Positions 1 to 5,360 of a stretch of 11,210 nt of DNA are shown here, piece after piece (positions within the stretch are counted from its first letter, which is position 1; each line of letters starts with the position of its first letter). The stretch spans positions 1 through 11,210 of the forward strand of contig JACOUJ010000433.1 of the NCBI GenBank assembly GCA_016177865.1, in the 5' to 3' direction. Source of the stretch: Candidatus Rokuibacteriota bacterium. GTDB lineage: Bacteria; Methylomirabilota; Methylomirabilia; Rokubacteriales; JACOUJ01. Position numbers and translations under genes: made by a program. The notes below the pieces were generated by a model. That model worked only from the letters and a program-made list of their open reading frames with translations, had not been told where the DNA came from and did not search any database.

Positions 1-773
1 AGCCCCTCCATGCCGTGGATCTCGCCGGCCTTCAAGGCGGCCAGTCGCTGAGAGTTATCCTTGATGTTTCGAACAACCACTCGCTTCACCTTCGGCTTGA
101 CCCCCCAAGCGTCTGGGTTCGCCTCGAGGACGACCTCCTGGTTCGGCTTCCACTCGACGAAGTTGAAGGGGCCGGTCCCGACCGGGTGCTTGCCGGACTC
201 CGTGCCCCACTTCTCCACCGCCTTGGGGCTGGCGATGTCGAAGACGAACATCGCGAGGTTCGCGAGGAACGGGGCCTGCGGCTCTTTGAGCGTGATCCGA
301 ACCGTATGGGAGCCGATCGCCTCGACCTTCGAAACGATCGACTTTTCGTCGAAGCCGCCGAACTGGGCCTCCCAGTACTCGAAGGTCTGGCCGGCCTTGA
401 CCTGGTTTTCATGCTGGGGATGAGCTGTTTTCCACCACCGTTCGAAGTTCCAGACGACCGCGGCGGCATCACACGGGTTGCCATCGTGGAACTTCACATT
501 CTTCCTCAGATGGAAAGTCCAGGCCTTGCCATCCCGGGAGGTCTCCCACTTCTCGGCGAGGGCCGGCCCGACCTCGGTCGTCGCCCCCTTGTACTTCGCG
601 AGACCATCAAAGATCTGGCGTGTGATCCGCGAGGAAATCCCGTCAGTGATAATGGCGGGGTCGAGCTGGACCGGCTCCCCCTGAGCCCCAAAGATGAAGG
701 TCTGAGCGAGCGCCGGACCTGCCGTGCCGAAGAGCAGGGTGGTGACGAGGATTGCAACGTTTCCAAAGCGCAT
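1..773 (-). CDS. ABC transporter substrate-binding protein, family 5 (peptide/dipeptide type), N-terminal part
   Basis: This is the periplasmic ligand-binding component of a Dpp/Opp-type ABC importer. The first 257 codons are visible and the C-terminal half lies beyond the left edge. Residues 1-23 form a signal peptide, with a hydrophobic stretch at about 5-18 and a likely cleavage after Ala-Leu-Ala, before Gln24. No lipobox cysteine is present, so a soluble periplasmic protein is expected. The family hallmark is at residues 84-99 (AWTFHLRKNVKFHDGN), preceded by a GPALAEKW block at 69-76 and followed by VGTGPF at 198-203. A late segment reading RLAALKAGEIHG (243-254) is also typical. The start is well supported: on the minus strand AAGGAGGG (782-789) lies 8 nt before the ATG. 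The ligand cannot be told from sequence; peptides, nickel, glutathione and sugars are all known for this family. It is divergent from the aminotransferase-serA pair. Permease and ATPase genes would be expected beyond position 1. Confidence 0.95.
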   Translation of the reverse strand, partial: MRFGNVAILVTTLLFGTAGPALAQTFIFGAQGEPVQLDPAIITDGISSRITRQIFDGLAKYKGATTEVGPALAEKWETSRDGKAWTFHLRKNVKFHDGNPCDAAAVVWNFERWWKTAHPQHENQVKAGQTFEYWEAQFGGFDEKSIVSKVEAIGSHTVRITLKEPQAPFLANLAMFVFDIASPKAVEKWGTESGKHPVGTGPFNFVEWKPNQEVVLEANPDAWGVKPKVKRVVVRNIKDNSQRLAALKAGEIHGMEG

Positions 774-883
774 GGGCGTGTCCCTCCTTGTGACTACGGC
801 AGGGTTGATATGCAGAGACACGGTTCGCAGGATTTCCCACAGCCTACTATGGGTTCCCCCAAACCTCAACAACGCGCGCGACC

Positions 884-912
884 TTGACAGGGAGGACGAC
901 TCCCGATATAGT
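884..912 (+). promoter_or_regulatory. Near-consensus sigma70 promoter for the aminotransferase-serA operon
   Basis: TTGACA (884-889) is a perfect -35 hexamer. TATAGT (907-912) matches the -10 consensus at five of six positions. The spacer is exactly 17 bp. Transcription should begin near 919, giving a leader of about 50 nt before the ATG at 968. Such a close match is uncommon in a GC-rich genome, so high basal strength and possible repression are inferred. Confidence 0.8.
890..904. promoter_or_regulatory. Inverted repeat inside the promoter spacer
   Basis: GGGAG-N5-CTCCC is a 5-bp dyad lying entirely between the -35 and -10 hexamers. A protein bound here would meet RNA polymerase directly. 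The repeat is short and could be chance in GC-rich DNA. Confidence 0.35.
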
Positions 913-920
913 GACCGCGT

Positions 921-934
921 GTGAATCGATTCAC
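921..934. promoter_or_regulatory. Perfect 14-bp palindrome, operator-like, at the transcription start
   Basis: GTGAATCGATTCAC equals its own reverse complement over all 14 bp. It starts 8 bp after the -10 hexamer, so it covers about +2 to +15 of the predicted transcript, a classic repressor position. Its layout, with a central CG flanked by A/T-rich arms and a TG...CA boundary, resembles operators of the LacI/GalR family. That family assignment is inference, and no regulator gene is in the window. Confidence 0.6.
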
Positions 935-967
935 TTGGTGAGCGAAACCGTTGAAGAGGATCTCTCG

Positions 968-2110
968 ATGAAAAAATATCACTTGATGGCCCCGGGGCCC
1001 ACGCCGGTCCCGCCTTCGGTCCTCCAGGCGATGGCCCAACCGATCCTCCATCACCGCACGCCGGAGTTCGAGGCGATCTTTGCCGAGGTCAGAAAGGACC
1101 TGCGCACGCTGTTCCAGACCAATTCTGACGTCCTCCTCTTGGCCGCGTCGGGGACCGGGGGAATGGAGGCCGCGGTGGTCAATCTCTGCTCGCCAGGGGA
1201 GCGTGTCCTCGCGATCGCGGCGGGGAAGTTCGGCGAGCGATGGGGGGGGATCTGCCGCGCGTTTGGGCTTGACGTGGTCGCACAGAAAGCCCCGTACGGT
1301 CACGCCGTCACGCCCGAAGCTCTCGAGGAGACCCTTCGGGCTCACCCCGGCGTGCGCTCAATCTTCTGCACGCACAGCGAGACTTCCACCGGAGTCCTCA
1401 TGGACATCAAAGGCTTTGCCGAGGTCGCCCACCGCCACGAGGCGCTTCTCGTGGTGGATGCGGTTTCGAGCCTCGCCGCCGCCGAACTCCTGATGGACAC
1501 GTGGGGTCTGGATGTCGTCGTCACCGGCTCTCAGAAAGGGCTGATGCTCCCCCCCGGGCTGGCGTTGGTCGGGCTTGGTCCTCGGGGCTGGGAGCGAGCC
1601 AAGGAGGCCCGGCTCCCGAAGTACTACTGGAACCTCCTCGAAGAACGGAAGATCCAAGCAAAAAATCAGGTCCTCTATACCCCTGCCGTGTCTCTTGTCG
1701 TGGGTCTCAGAGAGGCCCTGCGTCTCCTCCTCGCCGAGGGGCTGACGAATGTCATTCGCCGCCACGACCGCTTGGCCCGCGCGACTCGGGCAGGTGCGGA
1801 GGCCCTGGGACTCGAACTCTTCGCCAAGGCCACGCCGTCCCCGGCCGTGACCGCCATCTGCGCGCCTCCGGGGATTGATGGTGAGGCCATCGTGGCCGCT
1901 TACTCCCAGGCCCACAACATTACAATCGCCGGCGGACAAGGGGAGATGAAGGGAAAGATCTTCCGTCTGGCCCACCTGGGGTATGTCGGGGACTTCGACA
2001 TCCTCACCGGCCTCGCGGCGCTGGAAATGATTCTCAAGGGATTCGGCGTTCCCGTGGATTTGGGGGCCGCCCTCCGCGCTGCCGAAAAGGTCTTCGCTGA
2101 CGAGAGATGA
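968..2110 (+). CDS. Class V PLP-dependent aminotransferase (alanine/serine-glyoxylate aminotransferase-like), possible phosphoserine aminotransferase substitute
   Basis: This is a 380-residue cytosolic fold-type I aminotransferase. SGTGGMEA (61-68) forms the phosphate-binding cup, HSETSTG (136-142) lines the active site, Asp164 in VVDAVSS should pair with the pyridine nitrogen, and Lys190 in GSQKGLMLPPG is the Schiff-base lysine. Arg333 in IFRLAHLG is the likely substrate-carboxylate arginine. The start at 968 is chosen because the family begins MxxYxLMAPGPTPVP and GAGG (956-959) lies 8 nt upstream; an ATG farther upstream would only add a non-homologous head. The stop overlaps the serA start as ATGA, so the two are probably translationally coupled. 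Relatives use serine, alanine or aspartate with glyoxylate or pyruvate, and some archaeal class V relatives aminate phosphohydroxypyruvate. Pairing with serA suggests that role here. The family call is firm; the substrate is inferred. Confidence 0.93.
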   Translation: MKKYHLMAPGPTPVPPSVLQAMAQPILHHRTPEFEAIFAEVRKDLRTLFQTNSDVLLLAASGTGGMEAAVVNLCSPGERVLAIAAGKFGERWGGICRAFGLDVVAQKAPYGHAVTPEALEETLRAHPGVRSIFCTHSETSTGVLMDIKGFAEVAHRHEALLVVDAVSSLAAAELLMDTWGLDVVVTGSQKGLMLPPGLALVGLGPRGWERAKEARLPKYYWNLLEERKIQAKNQVLYTPAVSLVVGLREALRLLLAEGLTNVIRRHDRLARATRAGAEALGLELFAKATPSPAVTAICAPPGIDGEAIVAAYSQAHNITIAGGQGEMKGKIFRLAHLGYVGDFDILTGLAALEMILKGFGVPVDLGAALRAAEKVFADER

Positions 2111-3690
2111 AACACGTCCTGGTGACGGATCACCTCCAAGAGGTCGGAGCGGAAGCGCTCCGCCGGGAGGGACTCGAGGTGGATGTAGTTCCCCCCCTCC
2201 CGGAAGAAGAGCTCTGCCAGCGGATCGGACGGTACGAAGGCCTCATCGTCCGGAGCGCGACGAAGGTGACGGCCCGGGTGATCGAAGCGGGGCACAATCT
2301 CAGGGTCGTCGGGCGAGCCGGGACCGGCGTCGATAACATTGACGTGGACGCGGCGAGCCGGCGGGGAATCATCGTTATGAACACCCCGGGGGCGAACACG
2401 ATCGCCGCCGCCGAGCACACCCTGGCGCTCCTGTTGACCCTGGCCCGGAAGATCCCGGAGGCTCACGGCGCCCTGCGAGAGCGGAAGTGGGAGCGTGAGC
2501 GCTTTGTCGGGGTCGAGGTGTACGGAAAAACGCTCGGCGTCATCGGCCTCGGGCGGATCGGGACGGAGGTGGCGCGCCGCGCCCTCGGGCTTCGGATGCA
2601 GGTCATCGCCTATGACCCTTACCTCGCGGCCGAGGTGGCCCAGCGCCTCGGGGTGGAGCTTACGGATCTCCCGGAGCTCTTCCGTCGCTCCGACTTCATT
2701 ACGGTTCACACCCCGCTCACGGCGGAAACCCGGAACTTCATCGGGGCGGAGGAGATCGCCCGGATGAAGGCAGGGGTGCGCCTGATCAACTGTGCCCGGG
2801 GAGGCGTCATCAACGAGCAGGCGTTGGCTCACGCGATCCTGAGCGGGAGAGTCGCGGGGGCGGCCGTGGACGTCTTTGAAAAGGAGCCGCCGTGGGATTC
2901 GCCGCTGCTCGGGCTTTCTCAGGTCATTACCACGCCGCACCTCGGGGCCTCCACGGAAGAGGCGCAGACCGGGGTGGCCCTCGCGATTGCCCAGCAGGTC
3001 GCTGATGCTTTGATTCGCGGGATCGTGAGAAACGCCGCCAACGTCCCGTCCGTAGAGCCCGAGATTCTCAAGGAGCTTCAACCGTACCTCACGCTTGCGG
3101 AGAAGATGGGGAGCTTTCTCGGCCAGCTCGCCGATGGGCGGATGGCCGAGTTGCGCCTCGCCTATGCGGGGGAGGTGGCGTCGCTCTCGACCGCGCCTCT
3201 GACCGTGAGCGTCCTCAAGGGGCTCTTGGCTCCGATCCTGGGTGAGGGGCAGGTCACGGACGTCAACGCCCCGTACCTGGCCCGGGAGCGCGGGCTCAAG
3301 ATCACCGAGAGCGTCACCCAGGAGAGCGAGGACTACGCCAGCCTCCTCACCGCTGAGCTTCGAACCGACAAGGGAGTTCAGGAGATCGCCGGGACGATCT
3401 TCCACAAGCGCGAGCCGCGGATCGTCCGGATTGACGGCTATGCCCTCGAAGCCGCGCCCGCAGGCTGGATGCTGGTCTTCTCGAATCGTGACGTCCCGGG
3501 GGTGATCGGCCAGATCGGGACGATCTTCGGGAGCCATCAGATCAACATTGCCGGGATGCAGCTCGGACGGGAGCGACCGGGGGGCCGAGCCGTCTCCATC
3601 CTGAACCTCGACGGCCCGGTCCCGGATCCGGTCCTCCAGGAGATCCAAAACCTCCCCACGATCGTTTCGGCTAAACTCGTCCATCTCTAG
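2107..3690 (+). CDS. serA: D-3-phosphoglycerate dehydrogenase, long form with ACT domain
   Basis: SerA oxidises 3-phosphoglycerate to 3-phosphohydroxypyruvate with NAD+, the first step of serine synthesis from glycolysis. The 527 residues match the long type: a substrate domain split around the nucleotide domain (about 1-310), an intervening ASB-type domain (about 320-445) and a C-terminal ACT domain (about 454-527) that commonly binds serine for feedback control. Visible motifs are GRAGTGVDNID (69-79), the Rossmann glycine pattern GLGRIG (147-152) and Asp170 for the NAD ribose. Arg231 in NCARGG, Glu260 in FEKEPP and His278 in TTPHLG form the catalytic set. The ATG at 2107 sits inside the aminotransferase stop (ATGA), without a strong Shine-Dalgarno sequence of its own, so coupled translation is likely. 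Nothing in the protein looks damaged. Confidence 0.98.
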   Translation: MKHVLVTDHLQEVGAEALRREGLEVDVVPPLPEEELCQRIGRYEGLIVRSATKVTARVIEAGHNLRVVGRAGTGVDNIDVDAASRRGIIVMNTPGANTIAAAEHTLALLLTLARKIPEAHGALRERKWERERFVGVEVYGKTLGVIGLGRIGTEVARRALGLRMQVIAYDPYLAAEVAQRLGVELTDLPELFRRSDFITVHTPLTAETRNFIGAEEIARMKAGVRLINCARGGVINEQALAHAILSGRVAGAAVDVFEKEPPWDSPLLGLSQVITTPHLGASTEEAQTGVALAIAQQVADALIRGIVRNAANVPSVEPEILKELQPYLTLAEKMGSFLGQLADGRMAELRLAYAGEVASLSTAPLTVSVLKGLLAPILGEGQVTDVNAPYLARERGLKITESVTQESEDYASLLTAELRTDKGVQEIAGTIFHKREPRIVRIDGYALEAAPAGWMLVFSNRDVPGVIGQIGTIFGSHQINIAGMQLGRERPGGRAVSILNLDGPVPDPVLQEIQNLPTIVSAKLVHL

Positions 3691-3725
3691 ATCCCTCGGA
3701 GGGGGGCACGCCCAGTATTCATCTC

Positions 3726-3744
3726 GGCCGGCCTTAGACCGGCC
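3726..3744. repeat. GC-rich palindromic repeat, copy 1
   Basis: GGCCGG (3726-3731) and CCGGCC (3739-3744) form a 6-bp stem around a CCTTAGA loop. The segment 3728-3744 matches 6653-6669 at the end of purA in 16 of 17 positions. It lies about 35 nt after the serA stop and could act as an mRNA 3' stabiliser, a factor-dependent termination aid or a REP-like element. Confidence 0.6.
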
Positions 3745-3787
3745 AGCCTATGGCCGAACCTCCCCCCGCGTCCTCATCACGGAAGTT

Positions 3788-3908
3788 GCGAGCGGAGCGA
3801 GCGTACCTTTGCGGGCACCCGCCGTGAGGCGGTCGGGCAAAGCCCGCGCTCGAACGAGCGAGGGTCCCTCCGTGAGGTCGGCCATGCCGCGACCAAGTCT
3901 TTCGGCAT
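3788..3908. repeat. Cluster of hairpins and GCGAGC-type repeats
   Basis: Within 121 bp I see five elements. GCGAGCGGAGCGAGCG (3788-3803) contains direct copies of GAGCG. CCGCC-GTGA-GGCGG spans 3819-3832 and CGGGC-AAA-GCCCG spans 3834-3846. CGCTCG-AA-CGAGCG spans 3847-3860, and its left arm also pairs with 3798-3803. ATGCCG (3884-3889) pairs with CGGCAT (3903-3908). The octamer CCGTGAGG occurs twice (3822-3829 and 3870-3877). This could be a REP/BIME-like repeat or a structured RNA; its function is unknown. Confidence 0.5.
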
Positions 3909-3937
3909 CCCGCTCGTTGTGATCTCCTAGCATCTTC

Positions 3938-3966
3938 TGGCTTTTCTCGCCCTGCTCCTTTACAAT
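3938..3966 (+). promoter_or_regulatory. Possible promoter for hisZ-purA
   Basis: TACAAT (3961-3966) matches the -10 consensus at five of six positions and stands out in an otherwise GC-rich gap. With a 17-bp spacer the -35 would be TGGCTT (3938-3943), a poor match. Transcription would start near 3973, giving a leader of about 65 nt that includes the upstream ORF. Confidence 0.4.
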
Positions 3967-3990
3967 ATCGGGGGTTTTGTCGAGGTCTCC

Positions 3991-4041
3991 ATGACGCTTC
4001 CCAGTCCCAAACTCTCAATGCCGTGGGGCGATCTCCGATGA
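3991..4041 (+). CDS. 16-codon upstream ORF overlapping the hisZ start (ATGA)
   Basis: An ATG at 3991 opens a reading frame for MTLPSPKLSMPWGDLR that stops at TGA 4039-4041. The stop overlaps the hisZ ATG (4038) in the form ATGA. GAGGT (3982-3986) lies 4 nt before this ATG and is the best Shine-Dalgarno match in the leader, whereas hisZ itself has none that is convincing. A coupled, reinitiating start for hisZ is inferred. The peptide contains no histidine, so it is not a classical his attenuator leader. Chance cannot be excluded at this length. Confidence 0.4.
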   Translation: MTLPSPKLSMPWGDLR

Positions 4042-5360
4042 GTCGTCGGCCGTCGGCGCAGCTTCCCAAGGGGGTCAAGCTCTACCTCCCCGAGGAGGCG
4101 TTTCGGAAGCGCTATGTTGAGGAGCGCCTGCTCGGCGTCTTCCGTCTGTGGGGATTCCGGGAGATCGTGACCCCCGCCTACGAGTATTTCGATGTCCTTG
4201 CCGTGGGAACCGACGAGGAGCTTCAGGAGGAGATGTTCAAGTTCGTGGACCGGGAAACGGGGCGGACGCTCGCGCTGAGGGCGGACGTCACGCCGCAGGT
4301 CGCCCGCATCGTCGCGACCCGGCTCCGAGGGGAGCCCATGCCCCTCCGCCTGGCCTACGTCACGAATGTCTTTCGCTACCACGAGCCCCGCGTGGGGCGC
4401 CACCGTGAGTTCTACCAGGCCGGGGTGGAGCTTGTCGGTCTGGAAAAACCCGAGGCCGACGCCGAGATGATCGCCATGGCCATCGAGGGGCTCCAGGCGC
4501 TCGGCCTCTCGGCCTTTCAAGTCAACGTGGGGCATGCCGACTTCTTCCGAGGGCTTCTCGAGGAGCTGAAAGTGGATCGGGGAGCAGCCCGGGAGCTCCA
4601 GCAGGCCCTGCGGAAGAAGGATGCCTCGGAGCTGGACCGCCTCCTTCAGGAGATGGCGCCGCCCGCCGCCACCGAGGAACTGCTCCGCGCCCTGCCCACG
4701 CTCTACGGCCGAGCCGATGTCGTGGAGCGAGCCGGCCGGCTGATCTCGAACCCGCGATCGGAGCGGGCCCTTGCCAATCTGGCTGAGGTCCACCGTCTTC
4801 TCACGGTCTATGGTCTTGCCGACTCGGTGATCGTGGATCTCGGGGAGGTCCGAGGATTCGACTACTACTCCGGGGTGAATTTCGAAGGGTACGTGGCCGG
4901 CCTGGGGGCCGAGGTATGCGGTGGCGGCCGCTACGATCACCTGCTCGCCCGCTTCGGGGCTCCGCTTCCGGCCACCGGCTTCGCCTTCGATGTGGGCCGC
5001 CTGCTCCTGGCCATGGAGGCCCAGCAGGTCTCGATCCCGTTGGCGGGGCCGGACTTCTACATCATTGACTTCACGCCGGATAAGACCGTGGCGCTGTCCC
5101 TCTCCCGCCGTCTCCGGGCCCTGGGTTTCGCCGTGGCCCGCGATATCATCACCCGCGGCCTGGAGGACTCCATCGAGTACGCCAGAGGGCTTCGAGCCGG
5201 GACGATCTTGGTCCTGGGAGCACCCGAACGCCGGCGTGAGGAAGTGTTGGCCCTGGACCTCCGCGCGGGCACGGAGCGGCAGCATCTCCTCTCGGTTATC
5301 TTGGAAGATCCCTTGGCCGCCTTCCCCGCGGCCGCCCCCCAGGGAAAATCTCATGGCTAA
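4038..5360 (+). CDS. hisZ: ATP phosphoribosyltransferase regulatory subunit HisZ
   Basis: HisZ is a catalytically repurposed paralogue of histidyl-tRNA synthetase that binds short-form HisG and gives it activity and histidine feedback in the first step of histidine synthesis. The HisRS-like core is clear. The block LALRADVTPQVAR (78-90) is the HisZ form of the region that reads LRPEGT in true synthetases. Motif 2 is VFRYHEPRVGRHREFYQAGVE (111-131), the histidine-site motif is RGFDYYSGVNFE (272-283), and motif 3 is GGGRYDHLL (295-303) plus GFAFDVGRLL (314-323). At 440 residues it keeps a C-terminal domain (about 338-425), longer than many HisZ proteins, so a synthetase origin remains visible. 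The ATG at 4038 is preferred; GTG 4023 in frame is an alternative. It overlaps purA by 8 bp, and the hisZ-purA pair is a recurrent bacterial neighbourhood. No hisG is in the window. Confidence 0.9.
   Translation: MSRRPSAQLPKGVKLYLPEEAFRKRYVEERLLGVFRLWGFREIVTPAYEYFDVLAVGTDEELQEEMFKFVDRETGRTLALRADVTPQVARIVATRLRGEPMPLRLAYVTNVFRYHEPRVGRHREFYQAGVELVGLEKPEADAEMIAMAIEGLQALGLSAFQVNVGHADFFRGLLEELKVDRGAARELQQALRKKDASELDRLLQEMAPPAATEELLRALPTLYGRADVVERAGRLISNPRSERALANLAEVHRLLTVYGLADSVIVDLGEVRGFDYYSGVNFEGYVAGLGAEVCGGGRYDHLLARFGAPLPATGFAFDVGRLLLAMEAQQVSIPLAGPDFYIIDFTPDKTVALSLSRRLRALGFAVARDIITRGLEDSIEYARGLRAGTILVLGAPERRREEVLALDLRAGTERQHLLSVILEDPLAAFPAAAPQGKSHG

Larger units (their letters stand above)
774..967. 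other. Divergent intergenic control region
   Basis: These 194 bp separate the substrate-binding-protein gene (minus) from the aminotransferase gene (plus). The right half holds a strong plus-strand promoter, two dyads and the aminotransferase ribosome-binding site. The left half holds only the transport gene's ribosome-binding site. On the minus strand the best promoter guess is TTGTTG-N17-TAGTAG just upstream of it, but the match is too poor to call. Confidence 0.7.
3691..4037. other. Structured intergenic region between serA and hisZ
   Basis: This gap of about 350 bp has no convincing protein gene apart from a 16-codon upstream ORF at its right end. It starts with a short GC hairpin and a palindromic repeat (3726-3744). 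It continues with direct and inverted GCGAGC-type repeats and several hairpins between 3788 and 3908. It ends in an AT-richer segment with a possible promoter. No T tract follows any hairpin, so no standard rho-independent terminator for serA can be called. Confidence 0.7.

Noticed and set aside
1900..3684. A 594-codon open frame on the minus strand opposite serA.
   Set aside because: It lies fully antisense to a clearly functional serA, has low-complexity Arg/Asp/Pro-rich translation and no recognisable domain. Long antisense frames are expected in GC-rich coding DNA. The same holds for the long minus frames opposite hisZ, purA, mltG and argH.
3691..3744. Intrinsic terminator after serA.
   Set aside because: Hairpins are present (3693-3703 and 3726-3744), but neither is followed by a run of T.
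3748..3933. A 61-codon minus-strand frame in the serA-hisZ gap.
   Set aside because: Its ATG lacks a properly spaced Shine-Dalgarno sequence, the frame runs through the hairpin cluster, and the translation matches nothing I recognise. It is better explained as a by-product of the structured repeat.
3939..3955. Sigma54-type promoter (GG...GC) before hisZ.
   Set aside because: The required GG-N10-GC spacing is not met; the bases at the -12 position are CC.
3991..4038. Classical histidine attenuator leader before hisZ.
   Set aside because: The short leader peptide contains no histidine codons and there is no terminator/antiterminator pair with a T tract.
4038..5360. hisZ read as a functional histidyl-tRNA synthetase (hisS).
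   Set aside because: The RADVTPQVAR block and the purA neighbourhood are typical of HisZ. A synthetase would show LRPEGT here and a full anticodon-binding domain. The retained C-terminal domain is noted but does not outweigh this.
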